Shown here: positions 43,766 through 51,533 of the stretch, in pieces
Layout: each line of letters opens with the position of its first letter
How positions within the stretch are numbered: position 1 is the first letter of the stretch
Source of the DNA: an uncultured bacterium
GTDB lineage: Bacteria > Bacillota > Limnochordia > DTU080 > JAAYLA01
DNA length: 64,000 nt
Direction: 5' to 3'
Assembly: GCA_937983075.1 (NCBI GenBank)
Contig: CALKAQ010000033.1
Location: 18,670-82,669, forward strand
Translations under genes and position numbers: made by a program
Notes under the pieces: model-generated
What the model was told of the DNA's origin: nothing
The model's input: the letters and a program-made list of their open reading frames with translations, nothing else
The model's database searches: none

Positions 43766-44425
43766 TCATGAAAACGGTGAATTTTTGTCGGCTCGCTCGG
43801 CATCCACACGCGGAATCAACGGATTGCGAGGTTTCGCTGCGCTTTCCACCACCGGCAAGCCGGCTCGCCGCATGAAGTTCGCCAACAGCACGTGTCCCCA
43901 ATCGGTGAGAATCGATTCCGGATGGAATTGAAATCCCTCTACGTCGAAATCACGGTGACGGATCCCCATGACTTCGCCTGCAGCGGTTTTGGAAGTAACG
44001 ATCAACTCTTCGCCTATGGAATCGGGGTCGACGACCAACGAATGATAGCGGGTTGCGTTGAATGGCGACGGAACGCCTTCATAAAGTCCCGAACCCGAGT
44101 GGTGGATTTCGGATGTTTTGCCGTGCATCAATGTTTCCGCCGGGACGATGCGTGCGCCAAAAGCTTGTGCGATGCACAAATGCCCGAGACTGACGCCGAG
44201 AATCGGGATTTTGCCGGCGAACTGCCGGATGACGCTCAACGAAATGCCGGCTTTGTCAGGCGTCGACGGCCCCGACGAGATGACGACAGCACTCGGATGC
44301 TTCTCGGCGATTTCCTCGGGAGTGATTTTGTCATTTCGATACACCTCAACCGAAGCGCCCAGCTCTCCGAAGTACTGCACCAAGTTATAAGTAAAGGAAT
44401 CGTAGTTGTCGATAATGATGATCAC
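43766..44425 (-). CDS. trpG: Anthranilate synthase component II (TrpG) lacking the catalytic cysteine
   Basis: The 219-residue class I glutamine amidotransferase should feed ammonia to TrpE, with which it overlaps by four bases. The fold and most motifs are present (DNYDSFTYNLVQYFGELG, MHGKTS, FNATRYHSL, FQFHPES with His168 and Glu170). The nucleophile elbow, normally GVCLGHQ, reads GVSLGHL. Cys79 is Ser (codon AGT) and the following Gln is Leu. The oxyanion segment SPGP-[GC]-TP reads SSGPSTP. Without the cysteine, glutamine hydrolysis should fail, so the partner TrpE may depend on free ammonia or another donor. The gene is full length. Confidence 0.93.
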   Translation of the reverse strand: MIIIIDNYDSFTYNLVQYFGELGASVEVYRNDKITPEEIAEKHPSAVVISSGPSTPDKAGISLSVIRQFAGKIPILGVSLGHLCIAQAFGARIVPAETLMHGKTSEIHHSGSGLYEGVPSPFNATRYHSLVVDPDSIGEELIVTSKTAAGEVMGIRHRDFDVEGFQFHPESILTDWGHVLLANFMRRAGLPVVESAAKPRNPLIPRVDAERADKNSPFS

Positions 44426-45951
44426 TCGGCTGCCTCCTCTGCAATGACGACGGCCTTGAGCAAGCCACGAGCTTTGTTGAGCGTTTCTTCATATTCTTTT
44501 TCGGGATCGGAGTCGGCCACCACACCCGCGCCGGCTTGAATGTGCGCTTTTCCGTTGTGTACGACGACGGTTCGAATCGTGATGCAGCTGTCCATATTCC
44601 CGGAAAAACCGAAATATCCGATGGCACCGCCGTACGGTCCCCTCCGCGATGGTTCCAGCTCGTCGATAATTTCCATCGCCCGCACTTTCGGTGCCCCGGA
44701 CAGCGTTCCGGCAGGAAATGCGGCTCGCAGCAAATCAAAGGCGTCACGCCCAGGCGCCAGTCGCCCCCGCACATTCGATACGATGTGCATGACGTGAGAG
44801 TAGCGTTCGATCATCATCAGCTCATCGACAACGACGCTGCCCGGTTCGCATACTCGCCCGAGGTCGTTGCGGCCGAGATCGACGAGCATCAAATGTTCGG
44901 CGATTTCTTTTTCGTCAGCCAAGAGGTCGCGTTCCAAGGCTAAATCTTCCGCCGGATCATCACTGCGTGGACGCGTGCCCGCGATAGGCCGCAGCATCAC
45001 TTCGGCGTCCTCCGCCCGAACCATGACCTCGGGAGACGAACCGACAATCGCCACGCCGTCGAGCTTTAAATAGAAAAGATACGGCGACGGATTCACGGTA
45101 CGCAGAACGCGATAAATGTTAAATGCGTCGCCACGCACAGGCAGCGTGAAGCGCTGTGAGAGCACCACCTGGAAGATGTCGCCCGCTCGGATGTACGCCT
45201 TGGCCTTCTCCACAGCGGATATAAATGCTTCTTTGGTGAAATTGGAAGTGATTTTGTCGGTGCGGGGAGGAGCTTGCAAAAGACCGCTTAGCGGCGACAG
45301 GCCATGCTCTTGTTGTAAAGCCGCCAGGACTCGGTCGATTTCAGCGAGGGCCCGATTGTAGGCCGTATCAGGATCGCCTTGAATGTGCGCGTTGTGGACG
45401 ATTTGCAGCTTGCCACGCACATGATCGAAAATCAAGACCGTGTCGGTGAAGAGAAACGTCGATTCGGGCAAGCCGAGATCGTCGGGGTTGTTGTCGGGTA
45501 TGTCCTCGGTATATCGCACCATGTCGTAACTGAAATAGCCGACCGCACCGCCGTAAAAACGCGGCAGCCCCGGAACCTCGACCGGCTGGTAGCGCTTTAA
45601 CAGATCGCGCAAGGCGTCAATCGGGTCGTCCACCCAAAAGCGCTCTTTTCCCGCGGATGTTTCAATCTCGACTTGCTTTCCCCAGCTGCGGAATATAAGC
45701 GATGCGCTGGTTCCGACGAAAGAATAGCGCCCGAGCCGCTCGCCTCCTTCGACGCTCTCAAGAAGATAGGCATTGCGGCTTTCGCCCAGTTTTTTCAATG
45801 CGGATACCGGCGTATCGATATCGGCGATGATTTCTTTATAAACGGGGACCAAATTTCCTCTTTTTGCAAGTTCGTGAAACGTGCGACGATCAGGTACGAT
45901 GCCGTCGTTGGTGGACGTATGATCCACAAACATTCGGGGTTGAATGCCCAT
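44422..45951 (-). CDS. trpE: Anthranilate synthase component I
   Basis: The 509-residue chorismate-binding enzyme has the tryptophan feedback motif NAYLLESVEGGERLGRYSF. The catalytic core motifs are GDIFQVVLSQRF, RPIAGTRPR, EHLMLVDLGRNDLGRV and PAGTLSGAPKVRAMEII. It makes anthranilate from chorismate, using ammonia from TrpG or from solution. ATG 45951 is eleven bases from AAGGAG; Met at 45933 is an alternative. It is the first gene after the TRAP attenuator. Confidence 0.95.
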   Translation of the reverse strand: MGIQPRMFVDHTSTNDGIVPDRRTFHELAKRGNLVPVYKEIIADIDTPVSALKKLGESRNAYLLESVEGGERLGRYSFVGTSASLIFRSWGKQVEIETSAGKERFWVDDPIDALRDLLKRYQPVEVPGLPRFYGGAVGYFSYDMVRYTEDIPDNNPDDLGLPESTFLFTDTVLIFDHVRGKLQIVHNAHIQGDPDTAYNRALAEIDRVLAALQQEHGLSPLSGLLQAPPRTDKITSNFTKEAFISAVEKAKAYIRAGDIFQVVLSQRFTLPVRGDAFNIYRVLRTVNPSPYLFYLKLDGVAIVGSSPEVMVRAEDAEVMLRPIAGTRPRSDDPAEDLALERDLLADEKEIAEHLMLVDLGRNDLGRVCEPGSVVVDELMMIERYSHVMHIVSNVRGRLAPGRDAFDLLRAAFPAGTLSGAPKVRAMEIIDELEPSRRGPYGGAIGYFGFSGNMDSCITIRTVVVHNGKAHIQAGAGVVADSDPEKEYEETLNKARGLLKAVVIAEEAAE

Positions 45952-46004
45952 GCGCAGAAGGGCTCCTTTCCTCTGTATGCCCACCCCACATGCCGTTTGG
46001 ACGG

Positions 46005-46046
46005 AAAAATAAAAGAAAATCCAACGCATGTGACCTTATGCCTTGG
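46005..46046 (-). terminator. Attenuator terminator of the trp leader
   Basis: On the minus strand CCAAGGCAT (46038-46046) pairs with ATGCGTTGG (46021-46029), with one G-G mismatch and an 8-base loop. The U-rich tract ATTTTCTTTTATTTTT follows. It is placed about 55 bases before the trpE start. Its 5' arm overlaps the antiterminator strand. Confidence 0.8.
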
Positions 46047-46149
46047 GAAGACCGAGAGGAATGTACAGCAAGATTGCAAGGAAGGAGGAAGGGAGGGATG
46101 CTTCCTCAGCTCATCTTGTCTCAACTCGTCTCATCTCGGCTCTTCTCAA
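46043..46149 (-). promoter_or_regulatory. Antiterminator pairing in the trp leader
   Basis: TTGAGAAGAGCCGAGA (46134-46149, minus strand) can pair with TCTCGGTCTTCCCAA (46043-46057), with one bulged G and one mismatch. The first strand lies within TRAP triplets 3-5 and the second includes the CCAA of the terminator stem. The two structures therefore exclude each other. Confidence 0.75.
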
Positions 46150-46157
46150 CTAGGCTG
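46105..46157 (-). promoter_or_regulatory. TRAP (MtrB) binding site: eleven NAG triplets spaced by two bases
   Basis: Read 5' to 3' on the minus strand, triplets start every five bases: CAG, TAG, six GAG, AAG, GAG, GAG. Nine of eleven are the preferred GAG or UAG, and every spacer is exactly two bases. Eleven triplets match the eleven subunits of the tryptophan-activated TRAP ring. Binding would block the antiterminator and end transcription before trpE when tryptophan is plentiful. Confidence 0.88.
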
Positions 46158-46189
46158 GGCAGTGTATAATGCGGTAAACATTTGTAGTC

Positions 46190-46219
46190 ATTGTAATCAT
46201 TGGCTGTCGTTATTGTCAA
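46190..46219 (-). promoter_or_regulatory. Promoter of the trp operon
   Basis: On the minus strand TTGACA (46214-46219) is 18 bases from TACAAT (46190-46195). The transcript would start near 46183, about 26 bases before the first TRAP triplet. Confidence 0.85.
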
Positions 46220-46221
46220 CC

Positions 46222-46413
46222 GTCAGCGGCGGGAAATACATGCCGTCGGATCCAGCACAAAGACAGTCTTCGGAATCACTTCGCGTGCTTGACGAATCCA
46301 AAAAGCACCGCCGACTGTGACGAAAATAACTCGGACGTAGTCCAAATCGTCATGACGATCGAGATATCGCCACACCTCTTCCCGCAATTGAAGATTTTTC
46401 CTTCCCGCCCAGA
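46222..46413 (-). pseudogene. Fragment of an ISLre2-like (UPF0236) transposase
   Basis: On the minus strand a frame reads LREEVWRYLDRHDDLDYVRVIFVTVGGAFWIRQAREVIPKTVFVLDPTACISRR and then stops. ISLre2 transposases carry the recognisable block Y-L-YDLD-V-VIFVSGDGA-WI-G-E-IPG-FVLDRFHL. Here the catalytic GDGA is TVGGA and DRFHL is lost. No start, no N- or C-terminal parts and no terminal repeats are visible. It is a decayed piece, ending two bases from the trp promoter. Confidence 0.7.
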
Positions 46414-46431
46414 GTGGATTGTTTTTGTCGA

Positions 46432-46578
46432 TTAGCCGTTAAAGGCAAACCAAGGTGACCAGTGGATTTTAAGTTCGCCCTGCTGGTCATCCCTTACAAC
46501 GTGATGATTTTCGATAAATGAATACTCTTTTCTTCCGATTTGTACAAAGTCCTCCTCGTGGCGCAACAAATGCGTCAT
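46432..46578 (-). CDS. Possible 48-residue protein
   Basis: ATG 46578 follows AGGGGG by eleven bases and gives MTHLLRHEEDFVQIGRKEYS... ending IHWSPWFAFNG. The composition (His, Trp, Phe, acidic and basic residues) looks protein-like. It lies between the transposase fragment and the YunC-like gene on the opposite strand. It could be a real small gene or insertion-sequence debris. Confidence 0.4.
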   Translation of the reverse strand: MTHLLRHEEDFVQIGRKEYSFIENHHVVRDDQQGELKIHWSPWFAFNG

Positions 46579-46726
46579 GATCGGTGCAACCCCCTCTATT
46601 GACGGTCCTTCCAGTTCTCGATGCCGTCATGAACCCATCGACCCATTGTACTATCACCAATGGCGCCGCAGCACCATATGCTACGTTAGGTCTTCGCAAC
46701 CGTTTTGCGACCCGGAGGTTCGGATA

Positions 46727-47029
46727 ATGGTACAACTGATTCCGTTGGACATTGACGGGCGTCAAGCGATTGGTGTACGTGTGGATTTGCCGCAAACCAA
46801 CTTAATCGCAATTACCACTGACAAAGGCTATATCATGTGTGGCGCACTCGACGTGCAGCTGCTGAATGAGCGATTGGCCAACCGCAAAATCATTGCCGGA
46901 CGGGCTGTAGGCGTACGCACATTTGAAGATCTTTTGCAAGCTCCCCTGGAATCGGTTACGGACGGTGCGAAGGAAATTGGCATCCACGTGGGCATGGCGG
47001 GTATCGAGGCGATAGCCAAAATGTTTTAG
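46727..47029 (+). CDS. yunC: YunC-like DUF1805 protein
   Basis: The 100-residue protein matches DUF1805 as in Bacillus YunC. The N-terminal strand MVQLIPLDIDGRQAIGVRVDLP is followed by LIAITTDKGYIMCGALDVQLLNERLANRKIIAGRAVGVRTFEDLLQAPL, with the CGALDV-LN and AGRAVGV motifs and GIHVGMAG at the end. The function of the family is unknown. CCGGAGG precedes ATG 46727. Its 3' end overlaps a convergent gene by four bases. Confidence 0.85.
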   Translation: MVQLIPLDIDGRQAIGVRVDLPQTNLIAITTDKGYIMCGALDVQLLNERLANRKIIAGRAVGVRTFEDLLQAPLESVTDGAKEIGIHVGMAGIEAIAKMF

Positions 47030-47283
47030 CAGGATTCAACGGAACGGATTTCCGCACCCGTATCCGTTGCTTCGACTTCCCTTGAAGCGCTGCGTTCTCC
47101 GGCGAGCCGACCGCATACAATGCACGCCCCCCGCTCCCAGCTTTTCCTGCGCAGCTCAAGGGGCGCATAGGCACTTCCTTCCAGAAAGCCTTCGCGCTGA
47201 CCGGTGCGCCGCCCAATGGCATAGCCCATGACGAGGGCAAGAAAAACGGTGAGGATGACGGCAGCGACAACGGCGGGACTCAT
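47026..47283 (-). CDS. Small single-helix membrane protein with CxxC
   Basis: The 85-residue protein has an N-terminal membrane helix (PAVVAAVILTVFLALVMGYAIG) and a cytosolic part with ACIVCGRLAGERSAS. A CxxC pair may bind metal or form a disulfide. AAAGGGTGG precedes ATG 47283, which overlaps the upstream gene by four bases. The family is unknown to me. Confidence 0.6.
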   Translation of the reverse strand: MSPAVVAAVILTVFLALVMGYAIGRRTGQREGFLEGSAYAPLELRRKSWERGACIVCGRLAGERSASREVEATDTGAEIRSVESC

Positions 47284-47927
47284 GGCAGCCACCCTTTCGG
47301 AGGATCTGCAATTCCCGGCGATTCCCGCTTGGTGCGCAGCGCCAGACGCCACACCCACGTATCGAGCACGGCAGCGGCAACAATGGTAAGCGCCGTTTCA
47401 ATCGGATACAGCCACGCTGCGAGAGCAAAGCACGCCAACGCGACGCCGTTCACCTCCACCCAGCCAAAGCGACGCAAGAGGTTGGGATTCCCGGACATTT
47501 GGTCGACGTGGTAATCGATCGTATCGTCAACGGCTTGAACGAACACCATCATCGCCAGGCCCCAAAGTTGTCTGACGGGGCCGAGAAGGAGTGCGCCGAG
47601 TCCCAACACCACCAAGCTTTCCTGCCAGCCTGTCAGTCCGCTTGGCAGAGCGCGCCTCAAATCTTGCACCATGCCAGTCGAATAAGCCGCCAAAAAAAGC
47701 GACAGAGCGACGGAAGGATGAAAAGCAGCGCCGACGGCCAAAAGAACGAGTCCGTAAGGCAACGTTGCTTCGCCGAGCCGAACGGCCGGACTGGGAATGC
47801 CTGTCTGCGAATCGTATCGGAGATCCAAAAAGTCGTCCATGAGTTTTACGGCCAAACCCGCGCAGAGAATGGCGGCACCTGCACGGACGGTGGCCATGAG
47901 CGCCTCTTCAAATCCAACGCCAGACAA
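47280..47927 (-). CDS. Polytopic membrane protein with two Asp-rich motifs (UbiA-like?)
   Basis: The 215-residue protein has about seven helices. Asp-rich loops KLMDDFLDLRYD (residues about 28-39) and AVDDTIDYHVD (about 131-141) recall the paired N/DDxxD and DxxxD motifs of UbiA prenyltransferases. The protein is shorter than most of that family. TTG 47927 follows GAGGTG by seven bases and overlaps the GTPase gene by 20 bases. It is encoded with the GTPase and SpoVK-like genes, so a role in spore or envelope lipid chemistry is conceivable but unproven. Confidence 0.6.
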   Translation of the reverse strand: MSGVGFEEALMATVRAGAAILCAGLAVKLMDDFLDLRYDSQTGIPSPAVRLGEATLPYGLVLLAVGAAFHPSVALSLFLAAYSTGMVQDLRRALPSGLTGWQESLVVLGLGALLLGPVRQLWGLAMMVFVQAVDDTIDYHVDQMSGNPNLLRRFGWVEVNGVALACFALAAWLYPIETALTIVAAAVLDTWVWRLALRTKRESPGIADPPKGWLP

Positions 47928-48516
47928 ATCGTTTCACCTCACGGAACCCCTCGCGTTTCAGGGCCGATATGGGGGCGATTGGATGCCCGGAAAATTCACG
48001 TCGAATGCGCTCCAAACCTTCACGTGCTTTCGGCAGATCCATTTTGTTGGCCAGGATCAAATACCCCCCTCGCATCAGCGCAAATTGTGCGACCTGGTAA
48101 TCAACTTCGCCGAACGCTTCGACGGCGCCGCGTTCGGCGGCACGCGAGGCATCAACCATGTGCAGCACGAGTTTGGCGTCGCGCACGGCAGCCAGCGTCT
48201 GGGCCATGGACGACCGAATGTCTTGGTCGGCCGGAATTCCATCGATGAGACCGCTCGTGTCGACAATCTCAAACCGCTTGACACCCTTGCCGGCAGGCAA
48301 GTCGACGGTGATGGACTGAAGTTTGCGGGTGTGATGTGGCTTATCACTGACCAACTCACGCAATGCCTGTTCAACAGTATACGTCGTGCGAGTGACCGTT
48401 CCAGACGGGTCTTTGGCCGTGACGACGAATTCTTTCATGCCGAGGAACGCCGCAAACTGGATGACGAATAGGCTCTTGCCCACGTTGGTCTTGCCAATGA
48501 TGATGCATTGTTTCAA
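47908..48516 (-). CDS. Small Era/EngA-type GTPase
   Basis: The 202-residue protein has a P-loop GKTNVGKSL, G3 DTSGLIDG, G4 NKMD and G5 SALK. The switch region contains PSGTVTRTTYT. It has no KH or tandem GTPase domain, so it is neither Era nor Der. It overlaps the SpoVK-like ATPase gene by four bases and is probably co-expressed with it, which suggests a linked role. Its target is unknown. Confidence 0.85.
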   Translation of the reverse strand: MKQCIIIGKTNVGKSLFVIQFAAFLGMKEFVVTAKDPSGTVTRTTYTVEQALRELVSDKPHHTRKLQSITVDLPAGKGVKRFEIVDTSGLIDGIPADQDIRSSMAQTLAAVRDAKLVLHMVDASRAAERGAVEAFGEVDYQVAQFALMRGGYLILANKMDLPKAREGLERIRREFSGHPIAPISALKREGFREVKRFVWRWI

Positions 48517-49544
48517 ACGGCGTTCACCTCCTCGAGGTCCGCCTCCTCGATCACCATCAGTTCTTCCCGGCTTGAGTGCTGCTTTTTCACGAGTCGAACC
48601 GCTTGGCGCCGAATCGCCCGTTCGATCAAATTGCGCACCATGCGTGCATTGCCGGCGTTCGGGTCGTTGCGAGCCACTTGCTGCTCTAAAATTTTCTTGA
48701 GCCGCTCCCGCGCGGCCGGCGACAAACGGTATTGGCGTTGACGCAGCATGTGATGTGCGATTTGCAGCAATTCTTCGGGTGTATAATCCGGGAACGGAAT
48801 GTGGATGGGAAAGCGCGATTGCAACCCCGGATTCGTCTGCAAAAAGCCTTCCATCTCGTCGTGATAGCCGGCGAGAATCAATATGAACTCGTCTTTGTGG
48901 TCTTCCATGGCTTTAACGAGCGTATCGATGGCCTCCTTGCCGAAATCCTTTTCACCGCCTCGGGCTAAGGCGTATGCTTCATCGATGAATAAGATGCCGC
49001 CCATCGCTTGGTTGATCTGATGGCGCGTTTTTTGCGCCGTGTGCCCGATATATTCACCGACGACGTCGGCGCGCTCGCATTCCACCAAATGTCCTTTGGA
49101 CAACACGCCCATTTCACGGAACATCCGGCCAAATATTCTGGCGACTGTTGTTTTTCCGGTGCCTGGGTTGCCTTTAAAAATCATATGCAGGACCAGCGGC
49201 TCACTGACCAAATGCTGCTTTTTGCGGCGCTGTTGAATCTCGACGAATGCCTGCACTTCTTTGACGAGCTTTTTGACGGATTCCAGCCCGATCAGCGAAT
49301 TGAGTTCCGCTTCCACTTCGCGCAAACGTTGCAGCCTTGCTTCTTCGTCATCTTCCGCTTTTTCTTTCGCTTTGGGACGTGACGAATGCACCATGTTCGA
49401 CACGGGAGCTCCGTCGTGATTCAGTTGCTCCTGGCCTTTGTCGATGCTTCGGAACAAGGCAAAGGCTTCAGCCGGAGTTACCCGTCCTTGTTCAAAAAGG
49501 TCGAGCACTTCGGAGGCCGTGCGCGGACGTGCGCCCCGAGACAT
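48513..49544 (-). CDS. spoVK: SpoVK/CbbX-like AAA ATPase
   Basis: The 343-residue protein has an N-terminal region (about 1-85) with a Glu-rich coiled segment. An AAA domain of the CbxX/CfxQ type follows: Walker A GNPGTGKTTVARIFG, ECERADVVGEYIGHTAQKT, Walker B GGILFIDEAYALARGG and sensor arginines in LQSRFP. SpoVK acts in spore maturation in B. subtilis. ATG 49544 follows AGGTGG. Genes for a small GTPase and membrane proteins follow with overlaps. Confidence 0.85.
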   Translation of the reverse strand: MSRGARPRTASEVLDLFEQGRVTPAEAFALFRSIDKGQEQLNHDGAPVSNMVHSSRPKAKEKAEDDEEARLQRLREVEAELNSLIGLESVKKLVKEVQAFVEIQQRRKKQHLVSEPLVLHMIFKGNPGTGKTTVARIFGRMFREMGVLSKGHLVECERADVVGEYIGHTAQKTRHQINQAMGGILFIDEAYALARGGEKDFGKEAIDTLVKAMEDHKDEFILILAGYHDEMEGFLQTNPGLQSRFPIHIPFPDYTPEELLQIAHHMLRQRQYRLSPAARERLKKILEQQVARNDPNAGNARMVRNLIERAIRRQAVRLVKKQHSSREELMVIEEADLEEVNAV

Positions 49545-49581
49545 AAACCATCCACCTGCCTCTATCCGAAAATGAGCACGC

Positions 49582-49618
49582 CGCGCCAACTGAAGGGCGC
49601 GGGCTGCCATGGGCAGCC
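49582..49618 (-). repeat. Two adjacent hairpins between miaA and the SpoVK-like gene
   Basis: CGCGCC/GGGCGCG around AACTGAA, and GGCTGCC/GGCAGCC around ATG (49602-49618). No U-tract follows, so these may be processing or weak termination signals. The 124-base gap contains no hfq, which lies at this place in Bacillus. Confidence 0.5.
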
Positions 49619-49668
49619 TACAGCATGAAGCTCCATTTTTCATTCCTATGTGGAAATGCCTTAAAGTG

Positions 49669-50634
49669 TCACAGTGGCTTGGCAGGAAGTTGGCGGCGAA
49701 TGTATTCGGCGATGTCATCCACTGCGTCGGCCATGGAAGCGTACGCATGCAGATCGAACCAGCGCAGGCGTTCGTCACGGCGGAACCACGTGTATTGGCG
49801 TTTGGCGTAGCGGCGTGTTTCCCGCTTGAGGCGCTCAACCGCTTCTTCGAAGGTCGACTTGCCCTCGAGGTAGTCGATGATCTCTTTGTAGCCGAGCGCT
49901 TGGCGCGCCGTCTTGTTGAGCTGATAACGCTGCATCAGCCGGCGGACTTCATCGACCAAGCCGTCGGCAATCTGCTGTTCGACGCGCTGGTCGATCCGCC
50001 GGTAAAGCTCGGCACGCGGCCGTGTCAAGCCGATGCGGATCGCGTGATAGCGGGGTTCTTTCTTCTGCGCTTCTTTGAGGTGTTGACTCATGGTCTTTCC
50101 GGTTGTTTCATACAATTCTAGGGCACGGATGACACGCCGCACGTCGTTGGGGTGAAGACGCTCCGCCGTCTCGGGATCAATTTCCTGCAACCGTTCATAC
50201 AGTGCCTGTTTGCCATGCTCTGCCGCTTCGGCTTCGAGCTTTGCACGCACGAGCGGATCCGAACCTGCGCCGGGCAACAAAAATTCGTCGAGCACGGCGC
50301 GGATATACAACCCGGTGCCGCCGCTGACGATCGGCAGCCGCTCACGAGCGTGTATATCCGCGATGACCCGGTGGGCCATTTCGCGATACCGGGCGACGTT
50401 GAACGCTTCATCCGGCGATACGATGTCAATGAGATGATGCGGTACGCCGTTTCGTTCAGCCGGAGTCGGCTTCGCGGTGCCGATATCCATGCCCTTGTAC
50501 ACTTGCATGGAATCAGCTGTCACTATTTCGCCCGCTAGCCGCTTGGCCAAACCGATGGCGACTTCACTCTTGCCCACGGCTGTCGGCCCGACCAGAATGA
50601 CCACGGGCTTGAGGTGCGACGCCTGTTGAATCAC
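49669..50634 (-). CDS. miaA: tRNA dimethylallyltransferase
   Basis: The 321-residue protein has a P-loop GPTAVGKSEVAIGLAKRL, ADSMQVYKGMDIGTAKPT and IVSGGTGLYIRAVL, and the KRQYTWFRRD C-terminal motif. It adds a dimethylallyl group to A37 of tRNAs, which MiaB, encoded in the same block, then methylthiolates. GTG 50634 follows AAGGGTGG by eight bases and overlaps the stop of the RsmJ-like gene. Confidence 0.95.
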   Translation of the reverse strand: MIQQASHLKPVVILVGPTAVGKSEVAIGLAKRLAGEIVTADSMQVYKGMDIGTAKPTPAERNGVPHHLIDIVSPDEAFNVARYREMAHRVIADIHARERLPIVSGGTGLYIRAVLDEFLLPGAGSDPLVRAKLEAEAAEHGKQALYERLQEIDPETAERLHPNDVRRVIRALELYETTGKTMSQHLKEAQKKEPRYHAIRIGLTRPRAELYRRIDQRVEQQIADGLVDEVRRLMQRYQLNKTARQALGYKEIIDYLEGKSTFEEAVERLKRETRRYAKRQYTWFRRDERLRWFDLHAYASMADAVDDIAEYIRRQLPAKPL

Positions 50635-51533
50635 GTTTCCGGCCACCCTTCATCGGCAACCCGTTTTAATTCGTCTCCGGCGAGAACCGCATAGCCGATG
50701 CGTCCCCGTCCGGCAACGGTGCGCGTGAAGCGGCTGTGCGTAAACCACGGACCGTCTTGACGGTCCTTCACCACGACGGCTCGCCGGGCCGCCCGAGCCG
50801 CCAGACGCAACGTCGCCGGTTGCAGCGGCGCCGGATCGGCAACCAAGCGCAAAGCTGCTATTCCCGTACTTTCTCTCACCGGATTGTGGAACATGGGATC
50901 AAAGTAGACGATGTCCCAGCTGTCCGCAGGCTGTTCCGCCAAGTATTCGGACGCACGGACGAGACGGAGTTCGATGCGGCGCATCGCCGGCAGAATATAA
51001 TCCCGCCGCTCCGCCGTATATACGGCCAACCCCTGGCCGACGATCAAACCTACGGGCAGCGAAGACTCCAGTGCCCTTACCTTTCCCGTTGTCCCCACGA
51101 CGTACGATGCGACCAACGCATCCGAGCATAGACCCGCGGTGCAATCGAGCACGGTATCTCCGGGCTGCAGTTCCATGGCGGCGACCATGGGATCGCCGCG
51201 TCCGTCGGCGATCGCCTGGATGCGGTGAACGGCCATTCCGGGATGATACACGAAACTTTCGCCGGAAGGATGCCAGAAGGAGTCTTCCTTGCGTCCGACG
51301 ACATAAATGCCTGTCGGTTCAGGCGCCTGGGGATCTCGGCTTCGTTTTGCGAGTTCAAACAGCTTCGGTAAGCCATACCCGGCCCGTTCGTAGAAGACCT
51401 GCCCCGTCGCGGCGCTCAGCCTGCGAGCTCGTTCCGCCTCCTCTGCCGCCGGGTTCCGCACTGTTGTGATCACAAACGGCGTACCGAATGACGCTCGAGA
51501 CGCACGGACGAACTCTTCCACCACAAACGTCAT
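50631..51533 (-). CDS. Class I SAM-dependent methyltransferase, RsmJ-like
   Basis: The 300-residue protein has motif I as DTVLDCTAGLCSDALVAS and motif IV as DIVYFDPMF, plus VRKEDSFWHPSGESFVYHPGMAVHRI. The LDCTAGLGxDA and DPMFP pair is typical of RsmJ (16S rRNA G1516 methylase) and its Firmicute relatives next to mutL. The rRNA target is an inference. ATG 51533 follows AAGGAGG and overlaps the mutL stop by four bases. Confidence 0.8.
   Translation of the reverse strand: MTFVVEEFVRASRASFGTPFVITTVRNPAAEEAERARRLSAATGQVFYERAGYGLPKLFELAKRSRDPQAPEPTGIYVVGRKEDSFWHPSGESFVYHPGMAVHRIQAIADGRGDPMVAAMELQPGDTVLDCTAGLCSDALVASYVVGTTGKVRALESSLPVGLIVGQGLAVYTAERRDYILPAMRRIELRLVRASEYLAEQPADSWDIVYFDPMFHNPVRESTGIAALRLVADPAPLQPATLRLAARAARRAVVVKDRQDGPWFTHSRFTRTVAGRGRIGYAVLAGDELKRVADEGWPET

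Noticed and set aside
45951..46183. T-box leader for the trp operon
   Set aside because: No GGGTGGTACCGCG-like T-box sequence is present, and the evenly spaced GAG triplets point to TRAP instead.
46038..46300. Plus-strand open frames across the trp leader
   Set aside because: The coding appearance comes from the repeated CTC/GAG pattern of the TRAP site and the transposase fragment; no ribosome binding site fits.
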